DNA from: Lachnospiraceae bacterium | Lineage (GTDB): Bacteria; Bacillota; Clostridia; Lachnospirales; Lachnospiraceae | Assembly (NCBI GenBank): GCA_009774395.1 | Contig: VSNQ01000063.1 | Coordinates: forward strand, 1 to 25,490 | Direction of reading: 5' to 3' | Length of the DNA: 25,490 nucleotides | Shown: piece by piece, positions 7,849 through 15,006 of the stretch | How the letters are laid out: each line of letters starts with the position of its first letter | Numbering within the stretch: position 1 is the first letter of the stretch | Notes under the pieces: generated by a model | What the model was told of the DNA's origin: nothing | Database searches by the model: none | What the model saw: the letters and a program-made list of their open reading frames with translations, nothing else | Translations under genes and position numbers: made by a program

Positions 7849-8352
7849 TTAGTTCTCTTTCTTTCTAAATTTTTCCAGTCTGTAATGATTTTCCTCGTCT
7901 AATGCTTTAATACCATCTTTAAAATCATATCCCAGTTTCCGATAGAACTCTACTGCTGTAATTGACGCTGGTATTTCAATGCGTTCTGCGCGGAGAAACA
8001 ATTCATCTCTTTCCAGCGTTTCGATTATAAATCGGCCAATTCCTTTGCCATGCAATTCCGGCAGAACAAAAATGGTAAGCAAAATACTTTCTGTTGGGCT
8101 TCCCCAAAAACTAGAAATTGACCCAACGCCAGCTATTAATTGCCCAATACAAAAAACATAAACGTTTGCATAGCTTGCAACACCTTGAAACCATTCAACA
8201 GTATGGGTAGCAACAAGCGCCTTCACTGCTTCTTCGCCATAGTCCTTTACGTTTACCTCATTAAAATTCCGAATAATTAAATTGACAATCTCCTCCGCGT
8301 CCTCGGCGCGATATCGTCTAACTGTAACCTCTGTTCCATTTGATAACTGCAT
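7849..8352 (-). CDS. GNAT family N-acetyltransferase
   Basis: 167-residue acetyltransferase. VTVRRYRAEDAEEIVNLI (9-26) is the usual N-terminal beta-alpha unit, LPELHGKGIGRFII (97-110) carries the acetyl-CoA loop, and AVEFYRKLGYDF (133-144) is motif B. The substrate is unknown. AAAGGAG lies 5 nt upstream of the ATG. It is the first gene of a possible minus-strand set with the PAS protein and the second GNAT, although the gap of about 90 nt to the PAS gene leaves room for separate control. It is not closely similar to the other GNAT here, so it is not a recent duplicate. Confidence 0.9.
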   Translation of the reverse strand: MQLSNGTEVTVRRYRAEDAEEIVNLIIRNFNEVNVKDYGEEAVKALVATHTVEWFQGVASYANVYVFCIGQLIAGVGSISSFWGSPTESILLTIFVLPELHGKGIGRFIIETLERDELFLRAERIEIPASITAVEFYRKLGYDFKDGIKALDEENHYRLEKFRKKEN

Positions 8353-8654
8353 AATAGCTCCTTTCTAACCGCCAAAAATCAAATAATTTACTGTGCATAA
8401 AAATTGCACCAAACATATACTATGTAATGTCTGATGCATCTTCTTTCCCTGCGGTTATTCCAAGCAATTTTAAAACTTAAAAAACTACATTCTCCGATAT
8501 TTGCACAGACATAAAAGACCTACTCGTCATTGCTGTGCACCGAATCGGTTCAACAATTACAGACAAGTACGTCCATAATACATATACATATAATTCATTG
8601 AATGTAGTAAATTTTGCATTTTTGCAGTTCTCCTAAAATATTTTTGTTATATTA
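8353..8654. other. intergenic stretch without a convincing gene
   Basis: No recognisable coding region. A minor hairpin, TGCACAG/CTGTGCA, lies at 8502-8508 and 8533-8539. On the minus strand a 20-codon frame (8619 down to 8557) has an AGGAG 10 nt upstream but an unremarkable product. Anything here would be leader or promoter for the GNAT gene starting at 8352. Confidence 0.4.
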
Positions 8655-8814
8655 TAAACGTACTTTATAATTGTATAGTAAACATAAATTTTATTTGCGT
8701 TTACTTGCGCCGACCACATACTGCAAAGCAGCTATATTCCTTATACGGTCGTGTGCATCAGATATAGTAAACGGCAAATACTTTCGTTTACTATAAATAT
8801 TCCAAGTACGTTTA
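8655..8814. repeat. MITE-like element, family B copy 1
   Basis: TATAGTAAAC at 8674-8683 mirrors GTTTACTATA at 8786-8795. Outside these, AAACGTACTT (8656-8665) mirrors AAGTACGTTT (8804-8813), giving imperfect terminal inverted repeats of roughly 45 bp around a 160-bp element. The inner part from GCCGAC at 8709 to 8795 aligns, in the same orientation, with 16154-16243. It has no coding capacity. Confidence 0.7.
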
Positions 8815-8890
8815 CATTAAGATATCACTGTTAAACTTGTTTGTCAAGTGTATTTTTTTTATCGTATTCTTTTTAGGCATAGGTTGTCGA

Positions 8891-9045
8891 AAATATCTGT
8901 AACAGTTCAGATAACCCATTGAACTGTTACGTATCCAGCCATTAGAAATCGCTTCGCGATGGGCTGGATACCTCCAACCACTACATTTTATTACGGTCAG
9001 CGCAGTAAATGCGCAGACCTACCTGAACTGTTACAAATATCTTTC
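8891..9045. repeat. three-hairpin structured element with terminal inverted repeats
   Basis: ATATCTGTAACAGTTCAG (8893-8910) is the reverse complement of 9023-9040 with one mismatch. Between them are three local stems: TAACAGTTCA/TGAACTGTTA (8900-8909 with 8920-8929), GTATCCAGCC/GGCTGGATAC (8931-8940 with 8962-8971) enclosing ATCGC/GCGAT, and GGTCAGCGCA/TGCGCAGACC (8995-9004 with 9010-9019, one mismatch). It lies just past the broken end of an ABC permease gene. A small mobile element or a structured RNA are both possible. Confidence 0.6.
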
Positions 9046-9068
9046 AATTTCTATTAGTTATCATTTTG

Positions 9069-9161
9069 GGATACTCACTTTTTTGTGGCTTTATTTCTAT
9101 TATTCTTGGATACTCACTTTTTTGTGGCTTTATTTCTATTATTCTTGGATACTCACTTTTA
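9069..9161. repeat. 39-bp tandem repeat, two full units and a part
   Basis: Units start at 9069, 9108 and 9147 with GGATACTCACTTTTTTGTGG and are identical where they overlap. The third stops after 15 bases. The length is a multiple of three, so frames through it give 13-residue repeats on both strands, but neither is attached to a recognisable gene. It ends 12 bp from the premature end of the permease gene. Confidence 0.85.
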
Positions 9162-9173
9162 TCAAAATATGTG

Positions 9174-9899
9174 TCAGCTAAATACCTGACTGCCATAAAT
9201 AATCAAATATCCCAATCCTCTCCGACCGGCGAGAAATTCTCCGATAATTACCCCTACAAGCGCCAATCCAATATTGACCTTCGACAACGAAATAAAGGTT
9301 GGTACATTACCGGGAAATACAACTTTGGTAAATGCCTGCAGCTTTGTACCGCCAAGTGTTTCAATTAATTTTAAGCGTTCTGGATCTGTCTGTGCAAATG
9401 CTTGATATAGATTAAGGATACAACCAAAGATACCAACTGACATACCACACAAAATAATGGTGCGGGAACCTGTGCCAAGCCAAACAATAATTAATGGTGC
9501 AAGTGCCGATTTCGGCAGACTATTCAGCACAATAAGAAACGGCTCCATCATTTTTCCAAAAGAAGGATAAAACCAAAAAAAGGTTGCAAACAGTACCGAG
9601 AAAACAAGAATCAGCAAAAAGCTAACACCCGATTCCAACAATGTTATGCCAATATGACTAAGCAACGACATATCCTTGATATCATGCCAAAATAATGCTG
9701 CTATGGCAGCAGGTGAACTAAAGTAAAATTTATCAATCCATCCCAAGTCTGCCGCCATCTGCCACAGTGCAATAAATCCTACAAACAACAAGATTCTGCA
9801 CCAGAAAATATATAGTTTCTGCAATTTCTGTCTTCTCATAAAATTTTCCTGACCGCTAAGCTTTGCGGACGCTTTTAATTCAACTCTCGGTGTTTTCAT
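9174..9899 (-). pseudogene. ABC transporter permease (nitrate/sulfonate/taurine type), C-terminally truncated
   Basis: Inner-membrane permease of the SsuC/TauC/NrtB kind, 241 residues. Hydrophobic segments lie at about 30-52, 82-110, 118-140, 145-165 and 205-225. The EAA loop that docks on the ATPase is ETLGGTKLQAFTKVVFPGNVP (180-200). The family normally continues after GLGYLIIYGSQVF with roughly 30 residues forming a last membrane helix. Here Ser and a stop follow at once, then the tandem repeat. The gene therefore appears broken, though partial function cannot be excluded. The ATG at 9899 has a GGAGG 10 nt upstream and overlaps the ATPase gene by 20 nt. No substrate-binding protein gene is present. 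Confidence 0.85.
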
Positions 9900-10686
9900 C
9901 CTGCATCTGCCTCCATATCTTGTCAAAATAGTCCTGAAAAAGTTTTGAATTACGTACTTCGTCACGATGTATTCCATTTTTTTCAAATTCGATTGGAATA
10001 CAATCTTTTACGGTACATGGTGACTTAGAAAGCACGATCACAGTATCTGCCATTGCAACGGCTTCAGAAATATCATGTGTTACCAATATTGCAGTCTTTT
10101 GTTCTGATTTAATAATATTGCGAACATCTTTGGAAACATTAAGCCTTGTCTGATAATCCAGCGCACTAAACGGCTCATCAAGCAGCAATAAATCTGGGCG
10201 AATTGCCAATGTACGAATTAAGGCTATTCTTTGCCTCATTCCACCAGAAAGTGCCGATGGCTTCTGTTCTTTTACATTAGAAAGATTGTACTTTTCAAGC
10301 AGACTGTCAATCAATGCAAGATTTTCAGGCGTTTTTCTTTTTTGTATTTCTAATCCTAGCATAATGTTGTGGTATACATCGCGCCACTCCAACAGATGAT
10401 CATGCTGAAGCATATATCCGATGCGCGGAGGCGCGAAACTGTCTGAATAAAATGTGATATAGCCGCTCACAGGTTTCAACAAACCTGAAATCAGGGATAA
10501 AATTGTGGATTTACCGCAACCGCTTGGCCCGACTAAAGCAACAAAATCACCATTTTCAACATGGAAATGGATATCCTCAAGAACATTCACTTCACCCAGT
10601 GCACTATAATAAGAAAAATAAATGTGATCCAAGCGAAGAAATGATGGATTGGAGTTTCCATTACTCTGATGACTGCTGGCTCTCAT
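9880..10686 (-). CDS. ABC transporter ATP-binding protein (SsuB/TauB/NrtD type)
   Basis: Energises the adjacent permease by ATP hydrolysis at the inner face of the membrane. The 268-residue protein has all nucleotide-binding motifs: Walker A GPSGCGKST (53-61), Q-loop MLQH (92-95), signature LSGGMRQ (146-152), Walker B LLLLDEP (166-172), D-loop SALD and H-loop VTHD. The family imports nitrate, sulfonates, taurine or thiamine precursors; which of these cannot be told without the binding protein. The ATPase looks intact while its permease is truncated. The ATG at 10686 has a modest AAAGG upstream. Confidence 0.92.
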   Translation of the reverse strand: MRASSHQSNGNSNPSFLRLDHIYFSYYSALGEVNVLEDIHFHVENGDFVALVGPSGCGKSTILSLISGLLKPVSGYITFYSDSFAPPRIGYMLQHDHLLEWRDVYHNIMLGLEIQKRKTPENLALIDSLLEKYNLSNVKEQKPSALSGGMRQRIALIRTLAIRPDLLLLDEPFSALDYQTRLNVSKDVRNIIKSEQKTAILVTHDISEAVAMADTVIVLSKSPCTVKDCIPIEFEKNGIHRDEVRNSKLFQDYFDKIWRQMQDENTES

Positions 10687-10795
10687 AAGAACCGCCGCCT
10701 TTCAAAATTTTATAAGATATTATATGAACGACGGCGTAAAAAAGTGATAAATTTGACATTTTTATTCAAAATCTGCAAAAAACAATATAACAATA

Positions 10796-11647
10796 CTATT
10801 CCATATGCACCGACACCTGCGGATAAGGTATTTCTATACCAGCTTCATCCAGTGCCAATTTTGTATGCTCCAATAAGCGCCAACGCAATTCCCAATATTT
10901 CGGATTTTCGCAGTAACACCGCATTCCAAGAACTACTTGGCTGTCCCCTAATTCACTAACAAACACAAATGCTTCCTCATTTTTTAGAACATCGAAATCA
11001 TTATCCATAACACTTTGTAAGACAGCTTTTGCCGTTGCAATTTCCGCTCGATAAGAAATCCCTACAGTAAGGTCAACTCTGCGGATAGCAGATTCCGTTG
11101 CGTTTGTAATGGAATTGTTCGCAAGATTCCCATTTGGTAATACAATAATTTTTCCATCAATCGTCGTCAGCTTTGTATAAAAAATACCAATTTCTAAAAC
11201 AGTACCCTCATTTCCCTGCGAAGATTCCATAATAAAATCCCCAACGCGAAATGGTTTCAGCAGCAAAATTAGCACGCCTCCCGCAAGGTTGCTTAGACTT
11301 CCCTGCATTGCAAGTCCTATCGTTACACCCGCCGATCCCAAAAGTGCCACCACACCTGCAGCATCAAATCCAAAATTTTCTGCAATAATAAGCACTAAAA
11401 TACTATATAAAGCACCTTTTATTAAACTATCAAGAAATTGGATAATTCCGACCTCCGCCTTAGCGTGCTCCAACGATCTTTTCACGATTTTTCGCAATAT
11501 CGTTATCACTTTTGACCCTATAAAAAGTAAAATTGCTGCAAATAACACGCGAATGCCCAAACGGAGTGCCTTTTCAGGCAAAGTATTCAGAAACTTTTCC
11601 AACTCATTTAATTCTTTTGTAAAATCTTCTAATTCTGTTAATAACAT
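10796..11647 (-). CDS. mscS: small-conductance mechanosensitive ion channel, MscS family
   Basis: Releases solutes when membrane tension rises during osmotic downshock. The 283-residue length is close to the 286 of E. coli MscS. Membrane segments lie at about 30-52, 70-92 and 97-130. The pore helix is Gly/Ala-rich (GSAGVTIGLAMQGSLSNLAG, 104-123) and leads into LLLKPFRVGDFI, followed by the beta domain with VLPNGNLANNSITNAT. The C-terminus ends in EIPYPQVSVHM, a family hallmark. The start is supported by AGGAGAG 10 nt upstream. It stands between the DUF1015 gene and the ABC ATPase on the same strand, with about 110 nt on either side, so it is probably its own unit. Confidence 0.95.
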   Translation of the reverse strand: MLLTELEDFTKELNELEKFLNTLPEKALRLGIRVLFAAILLFIGSKVITILRKIVKRSLEHAKAEVGIIQFLDSLIKGALYSILVLIIAENFGFDAAGVVALLGSAGVTIGLAMQGSLSNLAGGVLILLLKPFRVGDFIMESSQGNEGTVLEIGIFYTKLTTIDGKIIVLPNGNLANNSITNATESAIRRVDLTVGISYRAEIATAKAVLQSVMDNDFDVLKNEEAFVFVSELGDSQVVLGMRCYCENPKYWELRWRLLEHTKLALDEAGIEIPYPQVSVHME

Positions 11648-11756
11648 GGTGCTTTCACTCTCCTATTAATATATACTAGCGAACGCTAAGATTTTCCAAT
11701 TTCTGCACAACCCCTATTGCATAAGCGGACAAAAACAACCCAAAATCACCAAATGG

Positions 11757-12992
11757 TTAGATAGAATGGATAAACAGCCCGCTTCTAAGTTTTGGCTCAA
11801 ACCATGTTGATTTTGGCGGCATCAGCATATTTGCGTCAGCAACATGGAATAATTCATCAATAGATGTAGGATACATTGCAAATGCCACTTTGGCATCCGT
11901 ATTGACTCTTCGTTCTAATTCTTCCATTCCGCGGATTCCACCGACAAAATCAATGCGTTTATCTGTTTTTGGATCTTCAATTCCCAAGAGCGGCGAAAGA
12001 ATATACTTCTGCAAAACAGCCACATCCAATCCTTCCACTGGATCATCACTCTGATAAGCTTCTTTTACATCTAGTAAATACCATATGCTGTCAAAGAACA
12101 TTGCAACTTGTCCCTTCTTAGCTGGTTTTCTACACTTTTCCCCTTTTTCAACAATATCAAATACTTTCTCAATACCTTCTAAAAATGCTGCTTTCGATAA
12201 ATTGTTTAAATCTTTCACAACACGATTGTAATCCATTATCATAAGTTCCTCATCCGCAAAGAGAACAGACAAAAAATAATTAAATTCTTCCGCTCCTGTA
12301 TATGCTGGATTCTGCTCACGTCTGCGTAATCCTACTTTTACTGCCGAAGCACAACGGTGATGACCGTCAGCAATATAAATCTGCCCAATTTGTGCAAATG
12401 TATTTTGAATCGCTGCAATGTCACTGTCATTATCTATCACCCATACACAATGCCGTATTCCATCCTCCGTGGTAAAATCGTAGAGTGCTTCCCCATTTTT
12501 GGTTCGTAGAATAATTTCGCGCAAAATATTATTTGCTCGATATGCCAAAAAAATCGGCCCTGTCTGCGCCTTACAGGTTTCGACATGACGAATACGATCC
12601 AGTTCCTTATCTGCACGTGTATTTTCATGTTTTTTAATTATCTGGTTTTGATAATCCTCCACGCTGGCACATGCTACAATTCCTGTTTGCACACGACCAT
12701 TCATAGTAAGCTCATAAAGATAATAGACTGGTTTTTCTTCTTGAACAAAATCCCCTCGCCCAATCATTTCCCATAGCAAATCATGCGCTTTTTGATACAC
12801 AACATCATCATATGTCCCCACAGAAGCATCAAACTGCGTTTCTGCTCTGTCAATATTCAGAAAAGACAAAGGCTTTCCTTTTACTACAGTACATGCTTCC
12901 TCTCTATTATATACATCATATGGAAGCGCTGCTATCTGCGCCTCCAGTCCTTTCTTTGGTCTGTACGCCCGAAATGGCTTGATTGTTGCCAT
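11757..12992 (-). CDS. DUF1015 family protein
   Basis: 411 residues, matching DUF1015 proteins along the whole length from memory of the family. It opens with MATIKPFRAYRP, has KHENT at 121-125 and DGHHRC at 209-214, and closes with PPKSTWFEPKLRSGLFIH. The function is not established. The conserved His, Asp, Glu and Cys residues suggest an enzyme. The gene lies beyond serA on the same strand, and DUF1015 genes near serC and serA are common in Clostridia, as I recall, which points to serine metabolism. A strong AGGAGGA lies 7 nt before the ATG. A candidate promoter upstream suggests separate transcription, since an oppositely oriented gene intervenes. Confidence 0.9.
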   Translation of the reverse strand: MATIKPFRAYRPKKGLEAQIAALPYDVYNREEACTVVKGKPLSFLNIDRAETQFDASVGTYDDVVYQKAHDLLWEMIGRGDFVQEEKPVYYLYELTMNGRVQTGIVACASVEDYQNQIIKKHENTRADKELDRIRHVETCKAQTGPIFLAYRANNILREIILRTKNGEALYDFTTEDGIRHCVWVIDNDSDIAAIQNTFAQIGQIYIADGHHRCASAVKVGLRRREQNPAYTGAEEFNYFLSVLFADEELMIMDYNRVVKDLNNLSKAAFLEGIEKVFDIVEKGEKCRKPAKKGQVAMFFDSIWYLLDVKEAYQSDDPVEGLDVAVLQKYILSPLLGIEDPKTDKRIDFVGGIRGMEELERRVNTDAKVAFAMYPTSIDELFHVADANMLMPPKSTWFEPKLRSGLFIHSI

Positions 12993-13050
12993 ATGTAAGT
13001 CCTCCTCGTTTCAGTATATTTTTGGATTTCACTGCATTTCATTTTAACAG

Positions 13051-13081
13051 ATTGTATTGATAATGAAAAGAACTTTGTCAA
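13051..13081 (-). promoter_or_regulatory. candidate promoter for the DUF1015 gene
   Basis: On the minus strand TTGACA (13076-13081) and TACAAT (13051-13056) are 19 nt apart, slightly long for a vegetative promoter. It is back to back with the plus-strand promoter at 13142-13170. Confidence 0.4.
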
Positions 13082-13141
13082 AAAAGATAATATTTTTGTT
13101 ATCATTTGACCTTGGTAAACTATAACTATTTTTACACACTT

Positions 13142-13170
13142 TTGACAAGTTATAAGGATGGTGGTAAAAT
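13142..13170 (+). promoter_or_regulatory. strong sigma-A-type promoter for the 90-residue protein gene
   Basis: TTGACA at 13142-13147 and TAAAAT at 13165-13170 are separated by exactly 17 nt. The start would be near 13178, leaving a leader of about 260 nt that contains the hairpin element at 13193-13409. Confidence 0.75.
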
Positions 13171-13192
13171 AAAACAGTAAATATCATCAAAA

Positions 13193-13409
13193 AGGAACTA
13201 TCTAGTACACCGTTTTCTTAATCCTAAACACGGTGTACTAATATAATCCACGCTAAATACCTTAATGTTTGGCGCAGAATATTTTTCTGAAAGTGCTGCT
13301 TCACAAACGAAGGCGTAGCAGTGGCTACGCTGAGGCTTGTGGAGTAGTGCTATCAGGAAAATAGGCAAGCGAAACATAAGGTTATTTAGCGCGGATTATA
13401 CTCGTTCCT
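13193..13409. repeat. long palindromic element, family A copy 2, in a 5' leader
   Basis: It is bounded by AGGAAC (13193-13198) and GTTCCT (13404-13409). First comes an 11-bp hairpin, TAGTACACCGT/ACGGTGTACTA (13203-13213 with 13230-13240). Then 13242-13399 folds on itself: ATAATCCACGCTAAATA on the left matches the complement of TATTTAGCGCGGATTAT on the right with one mismatch, and GCGTAGC/GCTACGC closes the apex. GAGTAGTGCTATC (13342-13354) is the inverted copy of the core in copy 1. It would form most of the leader RNA of the downstream gene. Confidence 0.7.
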
Positions 13410-13440
13410 AAGAAAATTCTTATAGAAAGGAAGTTGTATT

Positions 13441-13713
13441 ATGAGTTCAGAGGATAAAGTCATTCTTGATCGTATTAATGAGTACGCAGACCGCGTTTTA
13501 AAGGATTTTGACCCACAAAAGACCCGCGTTTCTTTTCAATTGGAAAAACTTCGACCAATTATGGAGGAAATCGCAAAGGAAAAAGGCGTATCCTTAGAAG
13601 AGATTTTTATTAAATATATGGATTTAGCAAGCGAATTAACGGTTTCCAAAGAAACGAAATTCCAAAATACTATTGGAAATATGACAAAATATGGAGATAT
13701 CCATGATGCCTAG
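13441..13713 (+). CDS. hypothetical 90-residue protein
   Basis: Not recognised. The protein is charged and predicted mostly helical: a first helix to about residue 22, then VSFQLEKLRPIMEEIAKEKG (30-49), then SLEEIFIKYMDLASELTVSK (51-70) and a polar tail. It has no membrane segment, signal peptide or Cys. AGAAAGGAAG lies 7 nt before the ATG, and a near-consensus promoter lies 270 nt upstream, so it is very likely expressed. It is the only plus-strand gene between 5750 and the right end of the window and sits between serA and the DUF1015 gene. Confidence 0.8.
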   Translation: MSSEDKVILDRINEYADRVLKDFDPQKTRVSFQLEKLRPIMEEIAKEKGVSLEEIFIKYMDLASELTVSKETKFQNTIGNMTKYGDIHDA

Positions 13714-13767
13714 GAACAGTTTTCGTTCATTTTAATGAATGAAATACCTGTATTTTGTAACAAAGCA

Positions 13768-13821
13768 AGGCAGCGGAACAGGGGATATGCAAAATAATAA
13801 CACTTACCCCTTCCACTGCCT
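13768..13821. terminator. bidirectional terminator-like hairpin
   Basis: AGGCAG, GGAA and GGGG on the left (13768-13784) pair with CCCC, TTCC and CTGCCT on the right (13807-13821), interrupted by small bulges. It lies between the convergent 90-residue gene and serA. Neither side has a long T tract, so efficiency is uncertain. Confidence 0.5.
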
Positions 13822-13842
13822 ATAATATTTGTAAACTATTGA

Positions 13843-15006
13843 TTATTTCACTACTCTTACACGAAATACACCAGGAATGCCTTTAAGACGCTCAATAATC
13901 TTATTATCTGCGGTCTGTTCAATATCCATTAAGGTATATGCATACTCCCCTCTGGATTTATTTGTCATATCACTGATGTTAATACCAGCTTCACCAAATG
14001 CAGCAGTAAACTGTGTAATCATATTTGCAATGTTCTTATGAAGAATTGCAATTCTTCCCATATTACCACATGTACCCATATCGCATGCAGGATAGTTCAC
14101 ACTGTTTCGAATATTACCATTTTCCAGATAATCTTTTAATTCATCCACTGCCATTACAGCGCAGTTATCCTCTGATTCCTCTGTCGACGCACCAAGGTGT
14201 GGAATTACAATACATCCATTATGTCCTGCTGTTGTAGGATTTGCAAAATCAGATACATACTTTCTCACTTTACCAGAATCCAGTGCCGCAAGCATATCAT
14301 TCTCTGCAACAAGCAAATCTCTTGCAAAATTCAATACAATTACGCCATCCTTCATTTTGCCAATCGCTTCTGCGTTAATCATACCCTTTGTGCTGTCCAT
14401 CAATGGCACATGAATTGTAATAAAATCACAGTTTGCATATATTTCATCAATATTTACAACATGCTTTACCTCACGGCTTAAGCTTAATGCCACATCAACC
14501 GAAAGATATGGATCATAGCCATAAACTTCCATTCCAAGGTTTACAGCAGTATTGGCAACTTTTACACCAATTGCACCGACACCGATAATACCAAGTTTTT
14601 TACCTGCAATTTCTGTTCCTGCAAAGTTCTTCTTCTCTTTTTCTGCATCTTTTGCAATTGTTTCCACATCTTTGTTGGCTTTTACCCATTCAATACCGCC
14701 TACAATATCTCTGGAAGCAAGCAGCATACCCGCAATTACAAGTTCCTTAACACCATTTGCATTTGCACCTGGTGTATTAAATACGACGATTCCATGTTCT
14801 GCACATTTATCAAGTGGAATATTATTTACCCCTGCACCAGCTCTTGCTACTGCCAAAAGATTTTCCGGCAATTCTATATCATGCATCGCCGCACTTCTAA
14901 CAAGCACACCATCTGCATTTTTTATCTCCTCTGTTTTTTGATAATTTTCGGTAAATCTTGATAACCCTATATTTGAAATAGGATTTAAGCAATGATATTG
15001 ATACAT
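13843..15006 (-). CDS. serA: D-3-phosphoglycerate dehydrogenase, short ACT-domain type
   Basis: Oxidises 3-phosphoglycerate to 3-phosphohydroxypyruvate with NAD, the first step of serine synthesis. The 387 residues comprise a split substrate domain, a Rossmann domain with GVGAIG (142-147) and Asp165 after the second strand, and a C-terminal ACT domain from about 315 (RIAILHKNIANMITQFTAAF) that could bind serine. Arg229 (NFARDLL) and His270 (PHLGAST) fit the catalytic Arg and His. The segment usually carrying the catalytic Glu (DVFxxEP) reads SDFANP instead. The ATG overlaps the serC stop by one base (TAATG), with GAGGAGG 10 nt upstream, so the two are translationally coupled. No serB is seen in the window. 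Confidence 0.95.
   Translation of the reverse strand: MYQYHCLNPISNIGLSRFTENYQKTEEIKNADGVLVRSAAMHDIELPENLLAVARAGAGVNNIPLDKCAEHGIVVFNTPGANANGVKELVIAGMLLASRDIVGGIEWVKANKDVETIAKDAEKEKKNFAGTEIAGKKLGIIGVGAIGVKVANTAVNLGMEVYGYDPYLSVDVALSLSREVKHVVNIDEIYANCDFITIHVPLMDSTKGMINAEAIGKMKDGVIVLNFARDLLVAENDMLAALDSGKVRKYVSDFANPTTAGHNGCIVIPHLGASTEESEDNCAVMAVDELKDYLENGNIRNSVNYPACDMGTCGNMGRIAILHKNIANMITQFTAAFGEAGINISDMTNKSRGEYAYTLMDIEQTADNKIIERLKGIPGVFRVRVVK

Noticed and set aside
8557..8619. 20-codon minus-strand frame with an AGGAG 10 nt upstream
   Set aside because: Too short to judge, no good promoter pair, composition unremarkable, and it lies in DNA with no other sign of coding.
9069..9161. CRISPR array
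   Set aside because: The repeats are directly adjacent with no unique spacers, and no cas genes are present.
9045..9176. Minus-strand frame giving Lys-rich 13-residue repeats, read as a shifted continuation of the permease
   Set aside because: The permease family ends in a hydrophobic helix, not charged repeats. Reaching this frame would need a frameshift and would not restore the family C-terminus.
9066..9368. Plus-strand 100-codon frame through the tandem repeat
   Set aside because: Its front is the 39-bp repeat and its rest is antisense to the ABC permease. There is no ribosome site and no recognisable domain.
11690..11756. Possible terminator between DUF1015 and mscS
   Set aside because: Only short stems (TAGCG/CGCTA and AACC/GGTT) with a modest T run are visible. 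The evidence is not enough for a feature.
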